DNA of 64,000 nucleotides from JBNRMR01 sp050942895. GTDB taxonomy: Bacteria; Bacillota; Clostridia; Christensenellales; UBA1750. Under the pieces are notes generated by a model, which was not told where the DNA came from, ran no database searches, and was given only the letters and a program-made list of their open reading frames with translations. How positions within the stretch are numbered: the first letter of the stretch is position 1; each line of letters opens with the position of its first letter. Below, one piece after another: positions 52,165 through 60,894 of this stretch. The stretch lies in assembly GCA_050942895.1 (NCBI GenBank), contig JBMNOE010000004.1:124001-188000 (forward strand), read 5' to 3'. The position numbers and the translations under genes were made by a program.

Positions 52165-53565
52165 ATGGCAAAGACTCAAAAGACTCAGAAAATTTTATTC
52201 ATCTGCTCCGAATGCGGGAACGAAAGCGCCAAATGGCATGGGAAATGCCCTGCCTGCGGCGCTTGGAACTCCCTTGAGGAGCATTTGCAGCAGGAAACAC
52301 AGGAAAAAAAGAGCGTTCGCGACCCGCGTGGCTCTCAGCCCGTGGCAATAGGCGATATAAACGAGCATAATCAGGAGCGCATACTCTGCGGCATAGGCGA
52401 GCTGGACAGGGTCATGGGCGGGGGCATGGTTCAGGGAAGCCTGGTGCTGATCGGCGGCGATCCCGGCATAGGCAAGTCCACACTGCTGCTTCAGGCCTGC
52501 GCTAATCTGGCGGAAAAATATGATGTGATGTATGTATCGGCTGAGGAAAGCTCTTTGCAGATAAAGCTGCGCGCGAAGCGCCTTGGCATAGGCGGCGGCC
52601 AGCAGGGCAAAAGGCTGTACATTTTGGCAGAAACCGATATGGAGGAGATCCTCGCCCGCCGGGAGAACTTGAAGCCTGACTTTCTTGTGATAGACTCCGT
52701 GCAGACCGTGTACAAGCCGGGGCTGAACTCTATGCCCGGCAGCGTTTCCCAGGTGAGGCAATGCGCGGGGGATATAATGCATATGGCGAAAAGCACAGGC
52801 TGCACTTGCTTTTTGGTTGGCCATGTGACCAAGGAAGGCGCCCTTGCCGGGCCCAGGGTGCTGGAGCATATGGTGGACGCCGTCCTCTACTTCGAAGGTG
52901 ACCGCAGGCAGGAGTATCGGGTTTTGCGGGCGGCCAAGAACAGGTTCGGCTCCGTGAATGAGATAGGCGTTTTCAGGATGGGCGAAAAGGGCATGGAGCA
53001 GGTGGAAAACCCGTCCGAGTTCTTTTTGGCGGGCAGGAGCATAGGCGAATCCGGCTCGGTTGTGACCTGTGCGCTGGAAGGCAGCAGACCTGTTCTGGTG
53101 GACATGCAAGCCCTTGTGAGCCAGACGGTTTTTCCCGCGCCAAGGCGGCAGAGCTACGGCTTTGATAACGGCAGGCTGGCCCTTTTGCTGGCAGTCCTTG
53201 AAAAGCGGGCCAATATGAAGCTGTACAATATGGATGTTTACGCCAATGTTGCCGGGGGAATAGAAATCGACGAGCCGGCGGCGGACTTGCCCCTTGTGGC
53301 GGCGGTGGCCTCATCCCTTTCCGGCATCGCCATAGACCCGGGCGTGGTAGTGATGGGCGAAGTTGGCCTTTCGGGGGAGGTGCGCGCCGTTAACCAGATG
53401 GACAGGCGCGTGGCGGAGTGCGCCCGCATGGGCTTCAAGCGCTGCATAATACCAAAGGCGAACCTTAAGCAGTTGGCCCGGGTGAGCGGAATGAGCATCA
53501 TCGGTGTCGGCAGCGTGAGGGAAGCCTTGGACGCCGTTTTTTCGGGGAAGGGTGGCGGCGCATAA
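52165..53565 (+). CDS. radA: DNA repair protein RadA
   Basis: 466 residues. The zinc finger has C14-x2-C17 and C28-x2-C31, then the RecA-like motor with Walker A GGDPGIGKST (96-105) and the RadA-specific KNRFG loop (AAKNRFGSVNEIG). The C-terminal Lon-like domain lacks the Lon protease dyad. RadA migrates branched recombination intermediates. Followed by the YacL-type gene as in most Bacillota. The SD before the ATG is weak (AAAGAGG about 12 nt upstream). Confidence 0.97.
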   Translation: MAKTQKTQKILFICSECGNESAKWHGKCPACGAWNSLEEHLQQETQEKKSVRDPRGSQPVAIGDINEHNQERILCGIGELDRVMGGGMVQGSLVLIGGDPGIGKSTLLLQACANLAEKYDVMYVSAEESSLQIKLRAKRLGIGGGQQGKRLYILAETDMEEILARRENLKPDFLVIDSVQTVYKPGLNSMPGSVSQVRQCAGDIMHMAKSTGCTCFLVGHVTKEGALAGPRVLEHMVDAVLYFEGDRRQEYRVLRAAKNRFGSVNEIGVFRMGEKGMEQVENPSEFFLAGRSIGESGSVVTCALEGSRPVLVDMQALVSQTVFPAPRRQSYGFDNGRLALLLAVLEKRANMKLYNMDVYANVAGGIEIDEPAADLPLVAAVASSLSGIAIDPGVVVMGEVGLSGEVRAVNQMDRRVAECARMGFKRCIIPKANLKQLARVSGMSIIGVGSVREALDAVFSGKGGGA

Positions 53566-53679
53566 GTTTTCAGCGAATTAATGGGCTGTTCATATATAAG
53601 AAGTATAATTTAAAATAGCCTTGTTTTATTCTCATATCGGCTATATCAGCGAAAAAAGAGGTCAGAAGGGAGTGACGGT

Positions 53680-54810
53680 TTGAAGCAGCGAGTTATAAAA
53701 GCACTGTTTGCCTTTTTTGGCGGCTTGGTGGGCCTGAGCTTTATGACCGTTTTAGGCCAGTCAGATGTTTATCGGCAGGCGATGAGCGGTCAGGGGAGGC
53801 CTATATGGCTGTATACGGTCTTGCTTATATCGGGGATATTTATTTTCGCATTCATCTCTTATATCATTTCACCCAGGATATACAAGCGTATGCAAAAGAG
53901 CGTCAAATTAATGGAGCAGAACATGAACCAGCTTCAGATGGCCGATATCGTTTTCGGCGGAATCGGCCTTGTGGCCGGGCTGGTGATATCCTATTTTATA
54001 TCTGCTCTTTTCAGGGACTATCTGCCCGCGCCCTTGGCAATGGCCCTTTCCATATTGCTATATGTGACCCTGGGGCTTTTGGGGGCGCGGCTCTTTCAAA
54101 GAAGATGGCATGAACTGCCGTTTTTGATGGACATGAAGCGTCCCGAGCGCAGCATTAGCGAGCGCATAGCAGCGAGCCAGCATGAAAAGCAGCTAAGGGC
54201 TGAGGATTTGCCTATGCCGAAGCTTCTGGATTCAAGCGTGCTGATAGACGGCAGGATAATCGACATATACAAGACAGGCTTTCTGGAAGGCCGGCTCATT
54301 GTGCCCCAGTTCATACTGGAGGAGCTGCAAAAGGTGGCCGATTCTTCAGACAGCATGAAGCGCAAAAGAGGCCGGCGCGGTCTGGATGTGGTGGGCGAGC
54401 TGCAAAGGATAGAGGGGATAGACATCAGCGTGGGCGAATATGAAAACGACTCCGACGATGAAGTGGACATGAAGCTTTTGAAGCTCACCAAAAAGCTAAA
54501 CGGCAAGATAATGACGAATGACTATAATCTAAACCGGGTGTCGGAGCTTTCGGGGGTGCATGTGCTGAACATAAATGAGCTGAGCAATGCCCTTAAGCCC
54601 GCACTGATTTCGGGTGAGGAGATGTCCGTGCTGGTGGTTAAAGAGGGCAAGGAGCAAAACCAGGGCGTGGGCTATCTGGACGACGGCACCATGATAGTGA
54701 TCGAAAACGGCAAGGGAATGATCGGCGAAAAAATAGTGGTTGTGGTGACCAGCATTTTGCAGACCGCCGCCGGAAGGATGATATTCGCCAAACCCCGGGA
54801 GACGGGATGA
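53680..54810 (+). CDS. PIN/TRAM-domain membrane protein (YacL-like)
   Basis: 376 residues, TTG start behind AGAAGGGAG. Four membrane helices (about 5-25, 45-70, 88-112, 118-138) precede a PIN nuclease-like domain. LLDSSVLIDGRIIDI holds the first acidic residues, and LKLTKKLNGKIMTNDYNLNRV the last Asp. The C-terminal TRAM domain carries KEGKEQNQGVGYLDDGTMIVIE. YacL family members lie after radA/disA in Bacillota and may act on RNA. IspD, the usual next gene, is absent here; a terminator and nadE follow. Confidence 0.92.
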   Translation: MKQRVIKALFAFFGGLVGLSFMTVLGQSDVYRQAMSGQGRPIWLYTVLLISGIFIFAFISYIISPRIYKRMQKSVKLMEQNMNQLQMADIVFGGIGLVAGLVISYFISALFRDYLPAPLAMALSILLYVTLGLLGARLFQRRWHELPFLMDMKRPERSISERIAASQHEKQLRAEDLPMPKLLDSSVLIDGRIIDIYKTGFLEGRLIVPQFILEELQKVADSSDSMKRKRGRRGLDVVGELQRIEGIDISVGEYENDSDDEVDMKLLKLTKKLNGKIMTNDYNLNRVSELSGVHVLNINELSNALKPALISGEEMSVLVVKEGKEQNQGVGYLDDGTMIVIENGKGMIGEKIVVVVTSILQTAAGRMIFAKPRETG

Positions 54811-54845
54811 TACCGCTGAACGTTAAAAATATGGAAGAAAAGAAA

Positions 54846-54885
54846 ACGCCCGCTCCGGGAATAAACGGGGCGGGCTTGCTTTTTA
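54846..54885 (+). terminator. Terminator of the radA-yacL transcript
   Basis: GCCCGCTCCG / CGGGGCGGGC (one G-U pair) around a GGAATAAA loop, then TTGCTTTTT. Confidence 0.85.
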
Positions 54886-54973
54886 AATCTTTTAATAAAT
54901 GCTTGGCTGTCGCCTGGGTGCGTGGTAATAATATAGTCAAAATCGAAGATAAATCTGCTGGGGGAGTGATGGA

Positions 54974-55743
54974 ATGACCGGTAATAAGAAAATAATCGAG
55001 GAGTTTGGGGTTGCTAAAAATTATGATATCCAGGCCGATATAGCGCTACGGGCGGGTTTTTAGCAAAATATCTGGAGGACAATGCCTGGGCGGAGGGCTA
55101 TCTAATCGGCGTATCCGGGGGGATCGACAGCGCGGTGGCTGCGGCTTTGCTCAAAATGTCTGTTTTGTTTTCAAATAAAAGAGTCCTCGCTGTTCTGACG
55201 CCGTATCACTCGAAGCACATCGACCATATGCTGGCCGTAGTGCAGGCATTGGATTTGGAATACTGCATAAGGGATATAGGGGAAGTCGTCGATTTCTCAG
55301 TCAATAATTTTAATCAAGCATCCTCCAGTCTGCAAACTGGAAACAGAATGACGCGCCAAAGGATAATAGAATGGTATGATATCAGCAGCGCGGAAAGATT
55401 GATTGTTGCAGGCACCGATCATGCGACTGAAGCGATAATTGGATATTACACTAAGTACGGCGATGGCGGCGTTGACATCAACCCAATGAAGACGCTGAAT
55501 AAGAGGCAGATAATGCAGCTGGCAAAATATGACTGGCCGTTTGGCAATATTCCTGAGAGCATAATCGGCAGGCTGCCCTCGGCGGATTTATGGGACGGGC
55601 AGACCGACGAAGAAGAAACAGGAATATCATATGAAGTCATTTGCGATTATTTAGAAGGAAGGGATGTGAAAGCGGAGCTGGCGGAAAAGATAGAAAGGAT
55701 GTATTATAAAAGCATGCATAAGCGCCAAATTCCGTTTGTATAA
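54974..55743 (+). pseudogene. nadE: Ammonia-dependent NAD synthetase with a frameshift in a T-run
   Basis: The ATG at 54974 has a GGGGGAG SD. The first frame gives MTGNKKIIEEFGVAKNYDI to a stop at 55060-55062. One base over, the match continues as FLAKYLEDNAWAEGY and LIGVSGGIDSAVAAALL (PP-loop SGGxDS), AGTDHATEAIIGYYTKYGDG and ISYEVICDYLEG, to a normal C-terminus at 55743. A single missing T in the five-T run at 55057-55061 explains the break; six would restore one frame of about 256 codons. The rest is well preserved, so sequencing error, recent mutation or slippage are all possible. Confidence 0.85.
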
Positions 55744-56127
55744 TCATTGAATGTTATCGAAAAGATACTGGGGGATGCCATATGCTTTGCACAGTTCCCG
55801 AAGGCCGCAGAGTATCTCGCTGCGCGGGAAATTGCAGCTTTCCAGTTCCTGGTCGGTTAGGGCGTTTATCTGCGAATAAAAAAGCACCGCGGCTCTTAGC
55901 GCGCTTTCCTCGCCTGCGGCAACGGCCTCGAACAGCAAATCCTCCGCCCTGCCTATTTCGCCCATAGATACCAGCTCTTTAAGCTTTAAGTAAAGCCCGC
56001 CCGTATCGCCGATAAATCCCTCCGGGTCCGCAAGGCTTTTTTCGGAATTTACACCGGTTATTAGCTTCATTAAAATGGATATTGCGGCCATTATCTGCCG
56101 CATCAGCCAGTCTTCATGGTAATGCAT
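55744..56127 (-). CDS. DUF6483 family protein
   Basis: 127 residues. It begins EDWLMRQIMAAISILMKLITG, an amphipathic helix typical of this small Clostridial family. Tetratricopeptide-like helices follow (GEIGRAEDLLFEAVAAGEES, AVLFYSQINALTDQELE). It is unrelated to the sigH operon by function, but sits 18 bp after sigH on the same strand and may be co-transcribed. Function unknown. It converges directly with nadE. Confidence 0.72.
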   Translation of the reverse strand: MHYHEDWLMRQIMAAISILMKLITGVNSEKSLADPEGFIGDTGGLYLKLKELVSMGEIGRAEDLLFEAVAAGEESALRAAVLFYSQINALTDQELESCNFPRSEILCGLRELCKAYGIPQYLFDNIQ

Positions 56128-56145
56128 TGCTTTCTCCTCGAAGGC

Positions 56146-56802
56146 CTAATCCCTTTTCAGCAGATGCTTTTCCAGCTTGCGCTTTATGCGCTGAAGGGCG
56201 TTATCGATGCTCTTGACATGGCGGCCCAAATCCTCGGCTATTTCCTGATAGCTCTTGCCCTGCAAGTATGAGTGCAGCACGCTTTTTTCAAGGTCGGAGA
56301 GCATCTCGACGATCTTGGATTCTATCTGCTGGAAGTCCTCCTGGTTGATCAGCATGTCCTCAGGGCTGGCCACCCGACCCTCTGAAAGGACATCCAAAAG
56401 GGTGCGGTCGTTTTCTTCGTCGTACATGGGCTTGTTCAGCGAAACATAGGAGTTAAGAGGTATATGCTTTTGCCGCGTGGCGGTCTTTATGGCGGTGATG
56501 ATCTGCCTGATGACGCAAAGTTCCGCAAAAGCGCGGAAGGACGCAAGCCTGTCGGTTCTGTAATCGCGCACAGCCTTAAAAAGGCCGATCATGCCCTCCT
56601 GCACGATGTCCTCTCTGTCCGCGCCGATCAGAAAGTAGGCATGGGCCTTCGACTTAACAAAGTTTTTGTAGCGGTTAAGGATATATTCGTGGGCCTCCAT
56701 GTTGCCTGCTTGGGCCATCAGCACAATTTCCTCATCGCCCATGGCGCTGTAGTCAGGTCTTGGGGCTCTGTTTTCGTTTTTGCTCTCGTCTTTAAGCGGC
56801 AA
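56146..56802 (-). CDS. sigH: RNA polymerase sporulation/stationary-phase sigma factor SigH
   Basis: 218 residues. Region 2 holds NRYKNFVKSKAHAYFLIGAD and REDIVQEGMIGLFKAVRDYR, with the SigH-specific SFRAFAELCVIRQIITAIKT following. Region 4 is YQEIAEDLGRHVKSIDNALQ with the recognition helix. SigH directs early sporulation and competence genes. It follows yacP by 2 bp, the order seen in Bacillus. Its presence points to a sporulating or once-sporulating lineage; no other spore genes are in the window. Confidence 0.96.
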   Translation of the reverse strand: MPLKDESKNENRAPRPDYSAMGDEEIVLMAQAGNMEAHEYILNRYKNFVKSKAHAYFLIGADREDIVQEGMIGLFKAVRDYRTDRLASFRAFAELCVIRQIITAIKTATRQKHIPLNSYVSLNKPMYDEENDRTLLDVLSEGRVASPEDMLINQEDFQQIESKIVEMLSDLEKSVLHSYLQGKSYQEIAEDLGRHVKSIDNALQRIKRKLEKHLLKRD

Positions 56803-56804
56803 GT

Positions 56805-57308
56805 CTACATGCTCCTTCTTATTTGTTCCAGCTTTGCAAGTATATCCGCCGGCAGCTTGGAATCCAGCCCCAGCTTGCCGGAGTTTTTGTGAACGCTTCT
56901 GCCCTGGGATCTGGCCTGCATCACCATGCCGCGAAGCTCCGGTGAGGAGACCCTTGCGGCGCCCCTGCCCATGACTATGCTCTGCTCGATGGCGTCGGAG
57001 GTGGCTACTCGCACCTCAATCTGCTTTGAAAGGTTGCGGCAAAGTTTGTCCACCAGGCGCTCGATGTAGTGGTCGGCAGTTTCACCCGCCTTGGTGTACA
57101 CAACTTCCACCCCGGCGATATTCTCCACCGTGCGCTTTGGGTTTTCACCGGCATAGGCGTCAAAGACGATTATGACCCTGTCGCCCGTGTAGCCGGCATA
57201 ATCACACATGATCTCAATAAGCCTGTCGCGGCTGTCCTGCAGGTTTATGCTGGTTTTAAAATCCGGCCATGCGCCGATTATGTTGTAGCCATCGATGATA
57301 AGAGTCAT
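56805..57308 (-). CDS. NYN-domain endoribonuclease (YacP/Rae1-like)
   Basis: 167 residues. The NYN (PIN-like) catalytic fold begins MTLIIDGYNIIGAWP with the first Asp, then GDRVIIVFDAYAG with the second, GETADHYIERLV and VATSDAIEQSIVMGRGAARV. YacP/Rae1 cuts mRNA in the ribosomal A site in B. subtilis. Its place between rlmB and sigH is conserved. The start lies 8 bp after the rlmB stop. Confidence 0.93.
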   Translation of the reverse strand: MTLIIDGYNIIGAWPDFKTSINLQDSRDRLIEIMCDYAGYTGDRVIIVFDAYAGENPKRTVENIAGVEVVYTKAGETADHYIERLVDKLCRNLSKQIEVRVATSDAIEQSIVMGRGAARVSSPELRGMVMQARSQGRSVHKNSGKLGLDSKLPADILAKLEQIRRSM

Positions 57309-57316
57309 ACGCGGCT

Positions 57317-58096
57317 TTATTCCTTTTGCTTATCGCGCGCGCGCAGTGCTTCATAAAGCAGCAATGCCGCTGCGCAGGAGGCGTTCAGCGAGTCTATCTT
57401 GCCGACTACGGGCAAAGAGACTAATCTGTCGCATTTTTCGCGCACAAGGCGGGAAAGGCCGTCCCCCTCCGCGCCGATGACTATGGCCAAAGGGCCGGAA
57501 AAATCGACGCTGCGGTAGTCCTCGCCCTGCATGTCCGCGCCGAAAACCCACACGCCCATCTCTTTAAGCTCGTCTATAGTGCGGGCAAGATTTGTGACCC
57601 TTGCGGGCTTTATATATTCAAAAGCCCCTGCCGCCGCCTTTGCGGAAACGGGGGTGAGCCCGGCAGATCTTCTGCTGGGGAACACCACGCCATGGGCGCC
57701 TGCGCACTCGGCGCTCCTGGCGATGGCGCCGGTGTTCTGGGGATCGGTGATGCCGTCCAAAAGCACCAGCAAGGGCTCCTGGCCGCTGTCCCTGGCGCCT
57801 GCTATTATCTCATCCACTGAGTAGTACTTTGCGGCGGAGACATATGCGCAAACGCCCTGATGGCCCTGGGCCATGCCGTCGATTTTCTGGCGGTCCACCT
57901 CCTGCACAGGAATGAGCCGCGCCCTTGCCCGAGCTAAAATTTCGTGCATGGAGCCGTTCATATCGCCCTTAGCCATCAAGATTTTTTCGATCTCTCTGCC
58001 GGACTTCAGCGCTTCCATCACCGGATTGCGGCCGAATATCAGGTTTTCGGGCGTGTTTTGCATTCTCGGCCTTGTTTCATCGTAGTTCCTGCTCAT
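57317..58096 (-). CDS. rlmB: 23S rRNA 2'-O-ribose methyltransferase RlmB (SpoU family)
   Basis: 259 residues. An N-terminal substrate-binding domain (IFGRNPVMEALKSGREIEKI, about 18-85) is followed by the knotted SPOUT domain: LLVLLDGITDPQNTGAIARS (motif 1, with the Asn and Arg), AIVIGAEGDGLSRLVREKCD (motif 2) and SLPVVGKIDSLNASCAAALL (motif 3). RlmB methylates G2251 of 23S rRNA. Conserved mrnC-rlmB-yacP-sigH order. The ATG is preceded by a weak SD. Confidence 0.96.
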   Translation of the reverse strand: MSRNYDETRPRMQNTPENLIFGRNPVMEALKSGREIEKILMAKGDMNGSMHEILARARARLIPVQEVDRQKIDGMAQGHQGVCAYVSAAKYYSVDEIIAGARDSGQEPLLVLLDGITDPQNTGAIARSAECAGAHGVVFPSRRSAGLTPVSAKAAAGAFEYIKPARVTNLARTIDELKEMGVWVFGADMQGEDYRSVDFSGPLAIVIGAEGDGLSRLVREKCDRLVSLPVVGKIDSLNASCAAALLLYEALRARDKQKE

Positions 58097-58152
58097 ATTA
58101 TATCTTCCGTCTTTCCTTTTTAGCGTTTAAAGCAAATATAGTAAAAAGAGCA

Positions 58153-58587
58153 TCAGGATTCTTCGCCTGAGTCATCTGCTGAAAATATCATGGCCATAAT
58201 TTCTTCAAGCCTTTTGTCCTCGCCGGTCAGGTACAAAAAGCCCACAAGAGCTTCCAATGCGGTGGCCTTTGAGTATTGCGCCGGATCATTTCTGGAATGG
58301 GACGAGCGTGTGCGTATTCGCCTGCCGCGGCGCAGTATATCCTGCTCATCTTCGCTTAAGCGGCTTTCAAGCATGTCGAGAACCTCGGCCTGGGCAGCGC
58401 TGTTCACCTCGGTGACGCTTAGCTTGTGCATTTTAGCCAGGGGGAAATCGGTGGTGGTTAAAATTCGGGTACGGACAAAAAGGCTGTAGACAGTATCGCC
58501 GACAAACGCCCACTGGCGGGGGTTCAGGCGCATTGCCTCAGCCCTGGACATGCGCTCCCCGGTAAAAACCAAGCCCTTTGCAGACAT
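58153..58587 (-). CDS. mrnC: Mini-ribonuclease III
   Basis: 144 residues from the ATG at 58587, behind GCGGGAAG; the longer frame to 58638 adds an unconserved start. It is a single RNase III catalytic domain without an RNA-binding domain: LNPRQWAFVGDTVYSLFVRT has the catalytic Asp, and KATALEALVGFLYLTGEDKR the second acidic pair. The mini-III signature is HKLSVTEVNSAAQAEVLD. It matures 23S rRNA ends. It begins the rlmB-yacP-sigH run. Confidence 0.93.
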   Translation of the reverse strand: MSAKGLVFTGERMSRAEAMRLNPRQWAFVGDTVYSLFVRTRILTTTDFPLAKMHKLSVTEVNSAAQAEVLDMLESRLSEDEQDILRRGRRIRTRSSHSRNDPAQYSKATALEALVGFLYLTGEDKRLEEIMAMIFSADDSGEES

Positions 58588-58837
58588 TATCTTCCCGCTT
58601 TCACAATGATCACTCAAAAAGCGCCATGATCGCTGCAATTATCGAAAACAGCAGCGCAACGCATCGCCATTACATTATTATACCCCGCTTGAAGCGGCGC
58701 AGTCAACCACCGCCGTGGCTGCGGGGAGATAAATCATGCTTTAAAAGGGGGATTGCAAAAGGATCGAAAATGAAATATCATTTAAAGGTAGTAGATGGAT
58801 GAGGAAAAAGATGAAGAAAGGGCGGGGGTGGGTTTGA

Positions 58838-59509
58838 TTGATATACATTGTCGAGGATGATTTGAATATCAGAGAGTTGGAAAGCTATGCCCTTAAAAAC
58901 AGCGGCTATGAGGTGGCTGAATTTTCAAACGGCGCAGACTTCTTTCAAGAATGCGAAAAGCTTGCGCCCTCACTTGTTTTGCTGGACATAATGCTCCCCG
59001 GCGAGGACGGGCTGAGCATATTGCGGAGGCTTAAAAAGGACGCGCGCTTCAGCGATATCCCTGTGATAATGGTGACGGCTAAGGCTGCTGAGGTTGACGC
59101 TGTGATCGGGCTGGATGCCGGCGCGGATGATTATATCACAAAACCCTTTGGGATAATGGAGCTGATCTCCCGGGTGAAGGCTGTTTTGCGCAGAACCGAC
59201 CGGGATTCGCAAGGCAGATATGAATGCGGCGATATCGTTATGGATGACATGAAGCGGGTTGTCACCGTGGCGGGAGCTTCGGTGGATCTTACCTTCAAGG
59301 AGTATGAGCTGCTTAAATATCTGTTGATGAACAGCGGAATAGTGCTTTCAAGGGACAAGATAATGGACAGGGTGTGGGGCATCGACTACGAAGGTGAAAG
59401 CCGCACCGTGGACATGCACATAAAGGCGCTGCGCCAGAAGCTGGGCGGGAGCGGCGGCATGATAAAGACCATCAGAAGCGTGGGGTATAAGATTGACAGA
59501 GGAGAATAA
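58838..59509 (+). CDS. OmpR/PhoB-family response regulator
   Basis: 223 residues, TTG start behind GGCGGGGGTGGG. The receiver has acidic E6-D7-D8, the phosphoacceptor D50 in LVLLDIMLPGEDG and K82 in VMVTAKAAEVD. The winged-helix output domain shows DLTFKEYELLKYLLMNSGIV, DRVWGIDYEGESRTVDMHIK and TIRSVGYKI. The gene overlaps its kinase by 17 nt. Upstream, two similar stretches (58728-58752 and 58772-58793, around CAT-TTTAAAAGG) could be direct-repeat binding sites. Confidence 0.95.
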   Translation: MIYIVEDDLNIRELESYALKNSGYEVAEFSNGADFFQECEKLAPSLVLLDIMLPGEDGLSILRRLKKDARFSDIPVIMVTAKAAEVDAVIGLDAGADDYITKPFGIMELISRVKAVLRRTDRDSQGRYECGDIVMDDMKRVVTVAGASVDLTFKEYELLKYLLMNSGIVLSRDKIMDRVWGIDYEGESRTVDMHIKALRQKLGGSGGMIKTIRSVGYKIDRGE

Positions 59510-60854
59510 AGCGCCCAGCATAAGGGGCAGAATATGGCTGTATATGACCGCCATCAGCCTTTTGACGGCAGCGGCTTTATGTCTTGTTGCCCTGGGCTTG
59601 TTCAGCGCGCAGAGCAAGGCGCAGGCTGAAAGCAGGTCGAGAGCTTTGGCCCAGGCGGCGTTTTTGCTGCTGGAAAAGGGTGGCCGGGAAAGGGACTTTT
59701 CAATGCTGGAGCTGGGCGGGGACAGGCTGGCGGTTTTTTCCGGCGATAAAAGCCAGATATATGCAAGCGAAGGCAGCCGCTTTGATCCAAGATCTCCCGA
59801 ACTGGATTTTATGGCAGCCATGAAAAGTGGCGAGGGCGTTTTTTTGGAGCCTGCTATATTCGCAGGTGAAGAAAAGGCGGCAAAGATATTTGCAATCGCT
59901 GCCGGTAATGGGGGGATTATTATTGCGCAGGCCGAGTACGCAGGCGCTTCTTCTACCTTTGTGGATATCATGCCCGTATTATTGATTGCCGCCTTGGCGG
60001 TCTGCGGGGTATGCTGGGCGGGAGCATCGGCCCTTGCGGAGGGTATCATGCGGCCCATCACCGAGATGGCCGGAGCGCTGGGTGAGTCGGACGCCCCCTT
60101 CAAGGAGCTGAGGGGCTTTGTCCGGGAGGTTCGTGAGCAGCAGCGCAAAAAAAGCGAAAACGAACGCTCAAGGCGTGAGTTTACCGCCAATGTTTCCCAC
60201 GAGCTGAAAACACCGCTGACATCCATATCCGGCTATGCGGAGATGATAATGAACGGCATGGCAAGGGATGAGGACGTGAATACTTTTGCGGGGAAAATCC
60301 ACTTGGAAGCGGGCAGACTGATAGACCTTATAGGCGACATAATAAAGCTGACGGAGCTGGACGGGATCCCCTCCGGAGCGCCTGCGGAGAAGGTGGATTT
60401 GCACCAGATAGCCAAGGAGGCGATTGAAATCCTGAGATTCAGCGCGGAGCAAAAGGGCGTAAATTTCAGGCTTTCCGGCGGACACAGCTTCGTTTTTGGC
60501 GACAGACGAATGCTGAGCGAGCTGATTTACAACCTTTGCGACAATGCTGTGCGCTACAACAGGCCCGGCGGCCAGGTGGAGATTTCCACCACAATGACTA
60601 AGTTCGGCGCAGGGCTTATGGTGAGGGATGATGGCATCGGCATGGCGGATGAGCACCAAAACAGTGTGTTCGAGCGTTTTTACAGGATAGACAAGAGCAG
60701 ATCAAAACAGACCGGCGGTACCGGCCTGGGCCTGGCGATAGTAAAGCACATCGCCCTTCAGCACGGGGCGACCATTTCCCTTGACAGCAGCCCGGGGAAA
60801 GGCACTGCCGTCACCGTTCTTTTCCCGGAGGAAACACCCTTGCAAAAAAGGTGA
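59493..60854 (+). CDS. Membrane sensor histidine kinase (PhoR-like)
   Basis: 453 residues, TTG start inside the end of the regulator gene. Two membrane helices (about 13-36 and 160-185) enclose an extracytoplasmic sensor of about 120 residues. The phosphoacceptor is H236 in FTANVSHELKTPLTSISGYA. The ATPase has NLCDNAVRYN (N box), VRDDGIGMA (G1), FERFYRIDKSRSK (F box) and GGTGLGLAIVKHI (G2). Signal unknown. The convergent DUF4097 cassette behind the terminator could be an output, but that is speculative. Confidence 0.94.
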   Translation: MTEENKAPSIRGRIWLYMTAISLLTAAALCLVALGLFSAQSKAQAESRSRALAQAAFLLLEKGGRERDFSMLELGGDRLAVFSGDKSQIYASEGSRFDPRSPELDFMAAMKSGEGVFLEPAIFAGEEKAAKIFAIAAGNGGIIIAQAEYAGASSTFVDIMPVLLIAALAVCGVCWAGASALAEGIMRPITEMAGALGESDAPFKELRGFVREVREQQRKKSENERSRREFTANVSHELKTPLTSISGYAEMIMNGMARDEDVNTFAGKIHLEAGRLIDLIGDIIKLTELDGIPSGAPAEKVDLHQIAKEAIEILRFSAEQKGVNFRLSGGHSFVFGDRRMLSELIYNLCDNAVRYNRPGGQVEISTTMTKFGAGLMVRDDGIGMADEHQNSVFERFYRIDKSRSKQTGGTGLGLAIVKHIALQHGATISLDSSPGKGTAVTVLFPEETPLQKR

Positions 60855-60885
60855 GAGCTTATTCTCACCTTTTTGTTTTTATGCG
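60847..60885 (+). terminator. Terminator of the two-component operon
   Basis: GGTGAGA-GCTTAT-TCTCACC-TTTTTG right at the stop; A-rich on the other side, so it may also serve the convergent DUF4097 gene. Confidence 0.9.
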
Positions 60886-60894
60886 CCCCGCCGA

